Part shown: piece after piece, positions 1 through 8,892 of the stretch
How the letters are laid out: each line of letters starts with the position of its first letter
Position numbering within the stretch: the first letter of the stretch is position 1
Source: Phytopseudomonas argentinensis
Lineage (GTDB): Bacteria; Pseudomonadota; Gammaproteobacteria; Pseudomonadales; Pseudomonadaceae
NCBI RefSeq assembly: GCF_900113905.1
Contig: NZ_FORC01000004.1
Span: 496,001-560,000, forward strand
Length of the DNA: 64,000 bases
Reading direction: 5' to 3'
Translations under genes and position numbers: made by a program
Notes under the pieces: generated by a model
Told to the model about the DNA's origin: nothing
What the model saw: the letters and a program-made list of their open reading frames with translations, nothing else
Databases searched by the model: none

Positions 1-551
1 TTGCCGACCCCGAAGATGTCCGGGATGAAGCCGTTGCTCATCAGCTGGAAACTGCTCGAGAACGGGCCGATCGACTGGCCATCGAGCACGGCCAGGGTCA
101 GGCCACGAAACACCAGCATGCCGGCCAGGGTGACGATGAACGAGGGGATCTGCCAGTAGGCGATCCAGTAGCCCTGGGCCGCGCCGATCAGGCAGCCCAT
201 CAGCAGGCAGACGGGAACCACCAGCGAAGTCGACCAGCCCCACTGCACCATCATCACCGCCGCCGCCGCGCCGACGAAACCGACCACCGACCCCACCGAC
301 AGGTCGATGTGCCCGGAGACGATGACCAGCAGCATGCCCAGGGCCATGATGATGATGTAGCTGTTCTGCAGCAGCAGGTTGGTGAGGTTGACCGGGCGCA
401 TCAGCGTGCCGTCGGTGAGCACCTCGAACAGCGCCATGATGACCACCAGGGTCAGCAGCATGCCGTAGTCGCGAACGTGACTCTTCATGTGGCCCAGCAG
501 CGAGGGTCGCGCCACCTGCTGGGTTTGAGCCGGTTGGGTGTTGTTATCCAT
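1..551 (-). CDS. gguB: Sugar ABC transporter permease, GguB-like (3' part missing)
   Basis: Inner-membrane permease of a monosaccharide ABC importer; only the N-terminal ~183 residues lie in the window because the gene runs off the left edge. The ATG at 551 is followed by a short cytoplasmic segment and several hydrophobic helices, with the sugar-permease motif GHIDLSVGSVVGF near residue 80, as in the RbsC/XylH/GguB family. It follows the ATPase gene by 12 nt on the same strand and should be co-transcribed with it and with the chvE-like binding protein. The sugar cannot be read from this fragment; the GguB name rests on the neighbours. Confidence 0.85.
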   Translation of the reverse strand, partial: MDNNTQPAQTQQVARPSLLGHMKSHVRDYGMLLTLVVIMALFEVLTDGTLMRPVNLTNLLLQNSYIIIMALGMLLVIVSGHIDLSVGSVVGFVGAAAAVMMVQWGWSTSLVVPVCLLMGCLIGAAQGYWIAYWQIPSFIVTLAGMLVFRGLTLAVLDGQSIGPFSSSFQLMSNGFIPDIFGVG

Positions 552-563
552 TGGGTTGTCCTC

Positions 564-2090
564 TCACGCCTTGACGATCATCGACATGATCTTTTCCTGG
601 CTCGCTTCTTCGCGTGCCAGTTCGCCCAGGAAGGCGCCTTCGTTCATTACGTAAATGCGGTCGCACATGCCCAGCAGCTCGGGCATCTCCGACGAAATGA
701 TGATCACGCCCTTGCCGTCGGCAGCGAGCTGGTTGATCAGGTTGTAGATCTCGAACTTGGCACCCACGTCGATGCCGCGGGTGGGCTCGTCGAGAATCAG
801 CACCTCGGGTTTGGCGAACAGCCATTTGCTGAGCACCACCTTCTGCTGATTGCCGCCGGACAGGTTGAGCACCTTCTGGAACACCCCGGGGGTACGGATA
901 TGCAGCGCCTCGCGGTACTCTTCCGAGATGCGCCGCTCCTCGTGCTCGTCGATCACCCCGTGCTTCGACACGCCCGGCAGGTTGGCCAGGGTGGTGTTGC
1001 ACAGGATGCTTTCGTCGAGCACCAGGCCAAGTTCCTTGCGGTCTTCGGTGACGTAGGCGATGCCGTTGTCGACGGCGCGGCGCACGGTGGATACATCGAT
1101 TTCCTTGCCGCGCAGGTGCACGGAGCCAGAAATGTTGCGCCCGTAGCTCTTGCCGAACACGCTCATTGCCAGCTCGGTGCGCCCTGCCCCCATCAGCCCG
1201 GCGATACCGACCACTTCACCGGCCGCCACGCGCAGGTTGACGTTGCGGATCATCTGCCGGGACGCCGACTCGGGGTGCCAGACGTTCCAGTCGCGGATTT
1301 CCAGCAGGGTTTCGCCGATCTGCGGCGTGCGCTCCGGGTAGCGATTCTCCATGTCGCGGCCGACCATGCCGCGAATGATGGTTTCTTCACTGACCGCTTC
1401 GGTGTGGCAATCCATGCTGCTCACCGAGGCGCCATCGCGCAGCACCGTGATGCTGTCGGCAACGCGGCTGACTTCGTTGAGCTTGTGGGAAATCAGAATC
1501 GAGGAAATGCCCTGGGCGCGGAATTCCAGCAGCAGGTCGAGCAACTTCTGGCTGTCGTTCTCCTGCAGCGCCGCGGTGGGTTCGTCGAGAATCAGCAGCT
1601 TGACGTGCTTGGCCAGCGCCTTGGCGATTTCCACCAGTTGCTGCTTGCCGACGCCGAGCTTCTCGACCGGCGTGGTGGCAATCTCGTCGAGGCCAACCTT
1701 GTTGAGCAGCCCTTCGGTACGCTGGTACACCTCGGGCCAATCGATCACGCCGTTGCTGGCGATCTCGTTGCCGAGAAACAGGTTCTCGGCAATCGACAAC
1801 AGCGGCACCAGTGCCAGCTCCTGATGAATGATGATGATGCCTTCGCGCTCGCTGTCGCGGATGCCGCTGCAGGCCAGCGGTTTGCCTTCGTAAATGATCT
1901 CGCCGTCGTAGCTACCGTGGGGGTAAACACCACTGAGCACCTTCATCAGGGTCGATTTGCCCGCGCCGTTTTCACCGCACAGGGCATGAATTTCGCCGCG
2001 CCGCACCTTGAGGTTGACGTCGTTGAGCGCCTTCACGCCCGGGAACGTCTTGGTGATGCCGCGCATTTCCAGAATGATGTCTTGCTGCAT
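564..2090 (-). CDS. gguA: Sugar ABC transporter ATP-binding protein, GguA-like
   Basis: Duplicated ABC ATPase (508 aa) that powers sugar uptake. The first half has Walker A GENGAGKST at residues 39-47; the second has the degenerate GLMGAGRTE in the same place and a clear LSGGNQQKV signature, typical of the RbsA/XylG/GguA family where one site is degenerate. ILDEPT (first half) and ILDEPTRGIDVG (second half) give the Walker B regions. I chose ATG 2090 because alignment to the family begins with that methionine (IILEMRGITKTF); an in-frame upstream start at 2138 would add 16 residues with no family character. It lies between the binding-protein and permease genes. Confidence 0.92.
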   Translation of the reverse strand: MQQDIILEMRGITKTFPGVKALNDVNLKVRRGEIHALCGENGAGKSTLMKVLSGVYPHGSYDGEIIYEGKPLACSGIRDSEREGIIIIHQELALVPLLSIAENLFLGNEIASNGVIDWPEVYQRTEGLLNKVGLDEIATTPVEKLGVGKQQLVEIAKALAKHVKLLILDEPTAALQENDSQKLLDLLLEFRAQGISSILISHKLNEVSRVADSITVLRDGASVSSMDCHTEAVSEETIIRGMVGRDMENRYPERTPQIGETLLEIRDWNVWHPESASRQMIRNVNLRVAAGEVVGIAGLMGAGRTELAMSVFGKSYGRNISGSVHLRGKEIDVSTVRRAVDNGIAYVTEDRKELGLVLDESILCNTTLANLPGVSKHGVIDEHEERRISEEYREALHIRTPGVFQKVLNLSGGNQQKVVLSKWLFAKPEVLILDEPTRGIDVGAKFEIYNLINQLAADGKGVIIISSEMPELLGMCDRIYVMNEGAFLGELAREEASQEKIMSMIVKA

Positions 2091-2196
2091 GTCTTTATCC
2101 GTCCGCAAGGCACGCGCCAACCGCAGCGGGCGCGCCATGCTCAGGTAAACAAAGAGGTGGTGGGCCGGCAGCGCCTGGCTGCCGGCGGGTCGGCGC

Positions 2197-3261
2197 TTAC
2201 TGGACCTGGTTCTTCTGGTAGTAACCGCTGTCGATCAACACCTTTTCCCAGTTGCTCTTGTCGACGGTGACAGGTTGCAACAGGTAGGCCGGTACGACTT
2301 TCTTGCCGTTGTCGTAGGTCTTGGTGTCGTTGATCTGCGGCTCGGCACCTTCGAGCAGCGCCTTGACCATGCCGACAGTCACTTCAGCGAGCTGGCGGGT
2401 GTCCTTGAAGATCGACGAATACTGCTCGCCAGCCAGAATCGATTTCACCGACGGCACTTCCGAATCCTGGCCGGTGACGATCGGCATCGGCATGTCGCCG
2501 GAGCCGTAACCAACGCCTTTCAGCGACGACAGCACGCCGATGGAGATGCCGTCATAGGGCGACAGCACACCGTCGAGGCGCTCCTTGGTGTAGTTGGCGG
2601 ACAGCAGGTTGTCCATGCGCGCCTGGGCGGTAGCGCCGTCCCAACGCAGGGTGCCGACCTTGCCCATGCCGGTCTGCCCGGAGAGGATCTTGATTTCGCC
2701 CTTGTCGATCAGCGGCTGCAGCACCGACATGGCGCCGTTGTAGAAGAAGTAGGCGTTGTTGTCGTCCGGCGAGCCACCGAACAGCTCGACGTTGTACGGG
2801 CCCTTGCCGCGCGCCTGCATGCCCTTGACCAGGGATTCGGCCTGCAGCACGCCAACCTTGGTGTTGTCGAAGGTGGCGTAGTAGTCGACGTATTCGCTGT
2901 CGCGGATCAGGCGGTCATAGGCGATCACCTTGATGTCCGCCGCATTGGCGTTTTCCAGGGCGTTGGTCAGCGTGGTGCCGTCGATGGCGGCGATGACCAA
3001 GACGTTGACGCCCTTGACCATCATGTTTTCGATCTGCGAGACCTGGGTGGGAATGTCGTCTTCGGCGTACTGCAGGTCGGCCTTGTAGCCGGCTTTCTCC
3101 AGCTGCTTGACCATGTTGTTGCCGTCGTCGATCCATCGGGCGGAAGACTTGGTCGGCATCGCGATACCCACGAAGCCTTTTTCGGCAGCGCCAACCGATG
3201 CAGCACTTACCAGAGTGGCGCCCATGGCCATGGCGGCCACGAGTTTACGGACTGTGTTCAT
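2197..3261 (-). CDS. chvE: Periplasmic sugar-binding protein, ChvE-like
   Basis: Periplasmic monosaccharide-binding protein (354 aa) that delivers sugar to the GguAB permease. Residues 1-26 form a signal peptide ending in VGAAEKG. The mature part is a type I periplasmic-binding fold with GIAMPTKSSARWIDDG near its N-terminus and repeated Asn/Asp/Arg positions (YDRLIRDS, GSPDDNNA, TGQDSEVPS) seen in ChvE/MglB-like proteins. It is the first gene of the minus-strand transport operon and is divergent from a LysR gene, the same arrangement as gbpR-chvE-gguA-gguB in Agrobacterium and Azospirillum. In those bacteria ChvE binds several aldoses; substrate here is inferred only at that level. Confidence 0.9.
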   Translation of the reverse strand: MNTVRKLVAAMAMGATLVSAASVGAAEKGFVGIAMPTKSSARWIDDGNNMVKQLEKAGYKADLQYAEDDIPTQVSQIENMMVKGVNVLVIAAIDGTTLTNALENANAADIKVIAYDRLIRDSEYVDYYATFDNTKVGVLQAESLVKGMQARGKGPYNVELFGGSPDDNNAYFFYNGAMSVLQPLIDKGEIKILSGQTGMGKVGTLRWDGATAQARMDNLLSANYTKERLDGVLSPYDGISIGVLSSLKGVGYGSGDMPMPIVTGQDSEVPSVKSILAGEQYSSIFKDTRQLAEVTVGMVKALLEGAEPQINDTKTYDNGKKVVPAYLLQPVTVDKSNWEKVLIDSGYYQKNQVQ

Positions 3262-3400
3262 TCAGCTTCTCCTGGCGACGCCTGGCGCGCTCAGGAACGC
3301 GCGACATCGCGATTATTGTTGTTCGGGCAACGAAGAGCTCAAAGCAGCCCTGACGATAGAAGCACACCCCATATCAAGCAAATTCATATTTCGCCAAACC

Positions 3401-3420
3401 GCATATCAATATTGGTATGC
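3401..3420. promoter_or_regulatory. Near-perfect 20-bp palindrome, candidate GbpR operator
   Basis: The two halves GCATATCAAT and ATTGGTATGC are reverse complements apart from one position, and the site sits between the divergent chvE-like (start 3261) and LysR (start 3487) genes. It is AT-rich and centred 76 bp upstream of the LysR start, as expected for a LysR-type T-N11-A box. A related ATATCAA half recurs at 3371-3377. Binding is inferred, not shown. Confidence 0.5.
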
Positions 3421-3486
3421 AACGCATCGACACACACCTATTCGAGGCGCACACTCGCTCCAACAAAGACAACAAAGAGCGCCACC

Positions 3487-4422
3487 ATGGACATCGGCAT
3501 AGCCCGTCATCTGAAGATCCCCCAACTGCGGCTGATCGCTGCGATCGCCGAGCACGGCCAGCTCGGCCTGGCCGCGGAGGAGCTGACCGTTACCCAGCCG
3601 GCAGCCTCGCGCATGCTCGCCGACATCGAACACACCCTGGGCGCCCGGCTGTTCGAGCGCCATCCCAAGGGTATGCTGCCGACGTTGATCGGCCGGGCCT
3701 TGGCCCGCCGTGCGCACAACATGCTGGTGGAGCTGCGCGACCTGGCCCAGGATGTCGAGGAACTCAAGCGCGGTGAAGGCGGCATGACCACGGTCGGTGC
3801 GGTCACCGGTGCAGCGGTGGGCTTCGTGATTCCGGCGATTCGCCAGCTCAAGGCGATTTCGCCGCGCGCCGACGTGCACGTCAACGTTGCCGCCAGTGAT
3901 GAACTGGTGCATGACCTGGCGAGCGGCAAAAACGATTTCGTGCTGGCCCGCCTACCCCGCGGCGTCAACCCGGCGGATTTCGAGATCTACCCGGCGCGTA
4001 CCGAAACCCTCAAGCTGATCGTGCGCCAGGATCACCCCCTGGCCAACGTCGAGCAGGTGACGCTACGCGATCTGTCAAACTACGAATGGGTGATGCAAAG
4101 CCATCGGGCGCCGATCCGCGAGGCGATGGAAACCGCGTTTCTGAGTGCCGGCGCAACGCTGCCGACCAACATCACCAACACCACGTCGCTCCTGGCGATG
4201 ATCGCCATCCTGGTGTCGTCATCGGCCATCGCGCCGTTGGCCAGCGAAGTGCCGGACCTGCTGCTCGGCGATCAGGTCGGCGCCAGGCTCAAGGTACTGC
4301 CGCTGAACATGACCATCGAAATGTCGCCCTACTACCTGCTGCTGGCCAAGGGTCGCGAGCTGTCGCCGGTGGCCAACCGCTTGCGCCGGCTGGTCACTGC
4401 GGCCTTGAACAAGGCGCATTGA
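3487..4422 (+). CDS. gbpR: LysR-family regulator, GbpR-like
   Basis: DNA-binding regulator (311 aa) expected to control the divergent sugar importer. Residues ~10-68 hold the LysR winged helix-turn-helix (LAAEELTVTQPAASR, then LGARLFERH); residues ~95-300 form the effector-binding domain. The ATG at 3487 gives the standard LysR N-terminus. The reading frame stays open upstream, but that part lies antisense to the chvE-like gene. Name is by position: GbpR sits divergent from chvE in rhizobia and activates it in response to sugars. A different LysR with the same role cannot be excluded. Confidence 0.8.
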   Translation: MDIGIARHLKIPQLRLIAAIAEHGQLGLAAEELTVTQPAASRMLADIEHTLGARLFERHPKGMLPTLIGRALARRAHNMLVELRDLAQDVEELKRGEGGMTTVGAVTGAAVGFVIPAIRQLKAISPRADVHVNVAASDELVHDLASGKNDFVLARLPRGVNPADFEIYPARTETLKLIVRQDHPLANVEQVTLRDLSNYEWVMQSHRAPIREAMETAFLSAGATLPTNITNTTSLLAMIAILVSSSAIAPLASEVPDLLLGDQVGARLKVLPLNMTIEMSPYYLLLAKGRELSPVANRLRRLVTAALNKAH

Positions 4423-4562
4423 CCGGTACTCGCCTTGACGCAGTTCATGTGGAGGATTGGGCATCTGCTGACACCCTTTTCATCCGCCATCAAGGCGGAA
4501 GTTGAAGCGTCTTTCACCCCTCCTGTGTGAGTCTCCGACGCGCCATCAGTGGGCTCTGAAAC

Positions 4563-4594
4563 GAAAACGGCCTGCGCAAGGCAGGCCGTTTCGG
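4563..4594 (-). terminator. Rho-independent terminator of tpx
   Basis: Stem AACGGCCTGC / GCAGGCCGTT-type hairpin with a 4-5 nt loop, followed on the minus strand by TTTTCGTTT. It lies 15 nt beyond the tpx stop. Confidence 0.8.
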
Positions 4595-4608
4595 GTAACG
4601 CGAGTAGC

Positions 4609-5109
4609 TTACTTGAGCGCAGCCAGAGCCGCGTCGTAGTTCGGCTCGTCAGCTATTTCGCCAACCAGCTCGCTGTGCAGCACCTTGTCGTTTTCATCCA
4701 GCACCAGCACGGCGCGGGCGGCCACGCCAGCCAGCGGGCCGGAGCTCAGCGCCACGCCGTAGTCCTTGAGGAACTCGGCACCGCGCATGGTCGACAGGTT
4801 CTGGACGTTTTCCAGGCCTTCGGCACCGCAGAAACGCGCCTGGGCGAACGGCAGGTCGGCAGAGATGCACAGCACCGCGGTGTTATCCAGCTTGCTGGCC
4901 TCGGCATTGAACTTGCGCACCGAGGTGGCGCAGGTCGGGGTGTCGACGCTCGGGAAAATGTTCAGCACTTTGCGCTTGCCCGCCAGGCTGCTCAGGCTGA
5001 CGTCGGCCAGGCCGGCACCGACCAGGGTGAACGCCGGCGCTTGCTGGCCGACTTGCGGCAACTGGCCAGCGACTTCAACCGGGTTACCGCGCAGGGTTAC
5101 TTGTGCCAT
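4609..5109 (-). CDS. tpx: Thiol peroxidase
   Basis: Atypical 2-Cys peroxiredoxin (166 aa) that reduces hydrogen peroxide and lipid hydroperoxides using thioredoxin. The peroxidatic cysteine is Cys60 in SVDTPTC and the resolving cysteine is Cys94 in RFC, matching the Tpx spacing. Length is typical for the family. It is a single-gene unit: its own terminator is downstream and tamB reads toward it from over 100 nt away. Confidence 0.95.
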   Translation of the reverse strand: MAQVTLRGNPVEVAGQLPQVGQQAPAFTLVGAGLADVSLSSLAGKRKVLNIFPSVDTPTCATSVRKFNAEASKLDNTAVLCISADLPFAQARFCGAEGLENVQNLSTMRGAEFLKDYGVALSSGPLAGVAARAVLVLDENDKVLHSELVGEIADEPNYDAALAALK

Positions 5110-5220
5110 GGAACAATCCTTCTCTTGATGGGTAGAAACACGCAGGGATGGTCATCCTACGCCAGTGAAAGCGACCCGCAACAGTTTTTGCGCAGGCCTA
5201 GGGTCTGTACTGTACAGAGC

Positions 5221-8200
5221 CTAGAAATCGCGTTTGTAGAACAGATCCAGGGAGCTGGCCAGGCCACTCGCTGCCTCCAGATAAAGGCGGCGCGTCAGGG
5301 CATACCGCAGCGCCACGGTATTGACCGGTTCGAACACGCCGACCCCGTAACGCAGGCTCAGGCGTTCGGACAGATTGCCGCTGGCCACCACGCTGGTGTT
5401 GCGGCCGCTGCCGTCGGTATCCAGCTGGAAATCCTGGATGCCCAGGCTCTGCGCCACCGAGCCGGTCACCCCGGAACTGCCCGCCACGCCCAGCGCCAGG
5501 GCCGCCTGGGCAAGCATGTTGTTGTCCTCGCTACCGGTCGACAGCGGCCGCCCCAGCACCAGGTAGGACAGCGCCTGTTCCTGGCTCATGGCCGGTTCGG
5601 AGAACACCTCGGTGCGCGGCTGGTCGGCGCTGCCGGTCACCCGCAGACCAGCCACCACGTCGTCGACCTTGCGGATCGCTTCGATGTCCAGGAATGGCTG
5701 GTCGATCGGCCCGGCGAACATCAGACGCGCACGGCGGATAGTCAGGCGCTGGCCATAGCCGCGGAAGTTGCCCTTGTTGAGGTTCAGCTCGCCGCGGGTA
5801 TCCAGGTCATCGCCGATATGCACCCGGCCTGCCAGCTCGGCAGTGAGCCCGAAGCCGCTGAAGGTCAGCTTGTCGCTGCCGACGTCCACGTCGATATCCA
5901 TGTTGATCGCCACCGCCTGCTTTTCGCGAGCCTCGGCGCCGACGATCACCGCATCGTCGGAGACCTTGACCGTCGACGGGGGCAGCTCGCGTACCACGAT
6001 CTGGCCGCGCGGAATCGACACCTTGCCACTGACCGACAGCTGATCATCGGCCAGGCGCACCTGCATGTCCGGCTCGACCTCCAGGTTCGCGTAGGGCTCG
6101 ACGGTCACCGGCAGACGATTGCCCTGCACGTTCAGGTTGCCGCTGAGCGGCCCGCCCCAGGCCAGCGCACCATTGAGCGTGCCCTGCCCTCGCTCGCCGC
6201 TGCGCCAACCCCCGTTGAGCTGCAGGCTTTCACCGGCGATCAACACACGCAGTTGAAGGTCTTCGAAGCTAGTGGGCAGCTCGCCACCGGAGATTTCGCC
6301 ACCGCTCAGCGCCAGTTGACCGTTCACCAGCGGCTTGAGCAGATCGCCGGACAACGTGCCGCTGCCATTCAACTGCCCCGCCAGATGCTCGACCATCGGC
6401 ACGAACGGCCGGGCGATAGCCAGGTCGAGGCCGCTGAGACGGAACTGGCCAGACAACGGCTTGTTCGCCGGGCGCGGGTCGAGCTGCGCCTGCAGCGACA
6501 ATTCGCCGATGCGCTGGCCACGCAGGTTGAGCTCGGTGTCGATGCTTTGCGGGCGCAGCTCGCTGCTCAGGCGCAAGCTGTCGTAGGTGAAATCCACCCA
6601 TTGATCCTGGTCGCGAACGCGCCAGCTGCCGCTGCCGGCGTCCACCACCACGCGCCCGCTGGGGCCGGAGGCTGGCAGATCCAGATGCACGTCGGCATCG
6701 AGGGTGCCCTGCCAGGCGAAGTCATCCGGGAACCACGGCGCCAGGCTGTCGAGCGGAAAATCGGCGAGGCGATAACGGATCTTCGGTTCCGGCTGCAGGC
6801 GCTGGTTTTCGCCGCACAGGCTGGCTGCGCCGGAACGCAGGCAGTGGGCGCCAAGGTCGATCTCGCCGCTGGCCAGGCGCACCAGCGAAGCCGGCGCCTG
6901 CAGCCGCCAGTCCTGCCCGCCGGCCTGGATGTCGGCACGGCTCAGGCGCCCGCGCCAGTTGCCCTGCTCCAGGGTGCCGTCCAGCGCCAGGCTGGTTTGC
7001 AGCTGTGGCCCCTGCAGGCTCAGGTCCATCTGTTGCTGGCGTTGGTTGCCGGCGCCATTGATCGTCAGGTTGCCAAGCTGGCTGTCGCCGCTGGCGATCC
7101 CCTGGCCGCGTAACTGCAGCTTGGCCTGCCCGTTGCCATCCAGCGTGGCGTCCAGGCCCAGCTGCCGCAGGCGGGTCTCTTCGAACGCCAGGCCCTGACC
7201 ATTTAGGCTGAAGTTGCCTTGCGGGGCTTGCAGGTTGCCGGCCAGGTCCAATCGCCCCGTGGCACGCCCTTGCAGCCCCGGCCACAGCTGGCCCAGGCGA
7301 TTGAGGGCGATGCGCACCTGGCCCTGCAGGCGCTGATCCAGCTGACCATTGCCATCGATACGGTTGTCACCCAGGCGCATGCTCAGCGTGCTCACACTCC
7401 AGCGCTCGCCGGCGCCGGCAAGCTGAGCCTGCAACTGCGTTGGCTGGCCGCGCAGGCGGCCTTGCAGGTCGAGCTCGCCGGTGAGTTCCAGACGCCCATC
7501 AAGCACCTGCCCCTTGCTGCTGATCGGCCCGGCGATGCGCCCGGGCAACTCGGCAACCCAGTAAGCGGGGTCGAAATCGCTGACCTGCAATTGTGCGTCC
7601 CAACGCACGGCGTTGGAGAAACCGACGGTGAGCTGGCCGTCGATCCTGCCTTGCCCGGCGCGTACCTGCAGCTGCGGCAGATGCACTTGCTGCAGGTCGC
7701 CACTCAGCGGCGTCTGTACGCTGAACGCACCGGCCGGGCCATCAAGCGCAGCGGAGAGGTTGCCGAGGTAGTTGCCATCCTCATAGGCAAGATCGCCGGT
7801 GAGTTTGTTCAGGGTCACCGGTGGCGCTTCGTCCATTGGATACAGACGCAGCCAGGGAAAATCCTGCCAGTCGACATGGCTGTCGGCGCTAAAGCCGTCC
7901 TGCCAATCCAGGCGCCCGTTGACGGTCAGATACTGATTCTCGGCGGCCGCCAGGCGAAGCGTGGCGATATCCGCGCCCGCAGCGTCGACCCGACTACGCA
8001 GCGCCAGGGCAACCGGCCCCTTTTCGGCGGGTAGCGTGGCGATGCCATCGACGTCGTAACCATCCTGCAGATTGCCGGCAGCCTTCAGCGTGACGGCGTT
8101 CAGGCGCAGGGTGTCGGGCAGCGAGGCACTGGCTTTGAAGCCATCGGCAGTCAGGGTCAGCGTTGCCGGAATATGCTCGGCCAGGGGCTGCACCTCGCCA

Positions 8201-8892
8201 CTCAGACGCCCGGCCAGATAGCCGGAGCTGTCGACCACCAGCGCCAGGCTCTGGCGCAGATCGCCCTCGACCTGCAGCGCCAGGTTCCAGGGTTGCTGAT
8301 CGGGGGACGGCAGTGCGGCGCTGCCTTGCAGTTTCAGCGGCCACTCGCCACTGGGCTGAACATGGCCCTGCAGGTCGACGACCAGCTCGTCGCGCTGCAG
8401 GTGCAGCCGGCTGATGTTCAAGCCATCGCTGGCCCAATGCGCGGCAAGCTCGAGCCCCTGCAACTGGTCATCGCCGTTGAAGCGCAGGCCGCCGATCCAC
8501 ACCTCGCCAATCTCCAGCGCCACCGGCAGGTCCAGTTGCGGCAGGCTGAAGGGCTGGTCACTGGGCGGCTCGTCGCTCGGGGGGAAAGTCAGCTCGATGC
8601 GCTCGCTGCGCAGCGTCCCGATGCACAGCGTCAGACGTAGCAGGCACGCCGGTGACCAGTCGAATTGCGGCTGGCTCACCAGCACCTGATTCTCGCCATG
8701 CTGCCAGCGCAGCTCCGCGGCGCTCCAGTGCCCACCCAACTGCCCTTCGAAACCCTCCACTTGCAGCCCGGGCACCAGGCCGAGAGTCCAGCGGCTGCCA
8801 GACGCGGTCGCCAACATCCATACCAACATCACGATCAGCAGCGCCAGCAGGCCCGCCAGGCTCAGGCCGGCATACTTGAGCAAGCGCCTCAC
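5221..8892 (-). CDS. tamB: Translocation and assembly module inner-membrane protein TamB
   Basis: Very large AsmA/TamB-type protein (1223 aa) that bridges inner and outer membranes and works with TamA in outer-membrane protein insertion or lipid transport. One N-terminal membrane anchor (residues ~8-30) is followed by a long beta-rich repetitive periplasmic region and the conserved C-terminal DUF490 domain (PRGQIVVRELPPS, then the KRDF end with terminal Phe). Translation starts at GTG 8892; GTGA overlaps the tamA stop by 4 nt, showing translational coupling. Confidence 0.95.
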   Translation of the reverse strand: MRRLLKYAGLSLAGLLALLIVMLVWMLATASGSRWTLGLVPGLQVEGFEGQLGGHWSAAELRWQHGENQVLVSQPQFDWSPACLLRLTLCIGTLRSERIELTFPPSDEPPSDQPFSLPQLDLPVALEIGEVWIGGLRFNGDDQLQGLELAAHWASDGLNISRLHLQRDELVVDLQGHVQPSGEWPLKLQGSAALPSPDQQPWNLALQVEGDLRQSLALVVDSSGYLAGRLSGEVQPLAEHIPATLTLTADGFKASASLPDTLRLNAVTLKAAGNLQDGYDVDGIATLPAEKGPVALALRSRVDAAGADIATLRLAAAENQYLTVNGRLDWQDGFSADSHVDWQDFPWLRLYPMDEAPPVTLNKLTGDLAYEDGNYLGNLSAALDGPAGAFSVQTPLSGDLQQVHLPQLQVRAGQGRIDGQLTVGFSNAVRWDAQLQVSDFDPAYWVAELPGRIAGPISSKGQVLDGRLELTGELDLQGRLRGQPTQLQAQLAGAGERWSVSTLSMRLGDNRIDGNGQLDQRLQGQVRIALNRLGQLWPGLQGRATGRLDLAGNLQAPQGNFSLNGQGLAFEETRLRQLGLDATLDGNGQAKLQLRGQGIASGDSQLGNLTINGAGNQRQQQMDLSLQGPQLQTSLALDGTLEQGNWRGRLSRADIQAGGQDWRLQAPASLVRLASGEIDLGAHCLRSGAASLCGENQRLQPEPKIRYRLADFPLDSLAPWFPDDFAWQGTLDADVHLDLPASGPSGRVVVDAGSGSWRVRDQDQWVDFTYDSLRLSSELRPQSIDTELNLRGQRIGELSLQAQLDPRPANKPLSGQFRLSGLDLAIARPFVPMVEHLAGQLNGSGTLSGDLLKPLVNGQLALSGGEISGGELPTSFEDLQLRVLIAGESLQLNGGWRSGERGQGTLNGALAWGGPLSGNLNVQGNRLPVTVEPYANLEVEPDMQVRLADDQLSVSGKVSIPRGQIVVRELPPSTVKVSDDAVIVGAEAREKQAVAINMDIDVDVGSDKLTFSGFGLTAELAGRVHIGDDLDTRGELNLNKGNFRGYGQRLTIRRARLMFAGPIDQPFLDIEAIRKVDDVVAGLRVTGSADQPRTEVFSEPAMSQEQALSYLVLGRPLSTGSEDNNMLAQAALALGVAGSSGVTGSVAQSLGIQDFQLDTDGSGRNTSVVASGNLSERLSLRYGVGVFEPVNTVALRYALTRRLYLEAASGLASSLDLFYKRDF

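Noticed and set aside
309..2270. Long plus-strand open frame of 653 codons opposite gguA
   Set aside because: It lies antisense to the clear ABC ATPase gene, is His/Gln/Val-rich and shows no family; it is a high-GC shadow.
4488..4510. Hairpin CCGCC-ATCAA-GGCGG after the gbpR-like gene as a terminator
   Set aside because: The stem is short and not followed by a T-run on the plus strand.
4549..7113. Long plus-strand open frame across tpx and tamB
   Set aside because: It spans two well-supported genes on the other strand and has low-complexity Ala/Gln/His composition.
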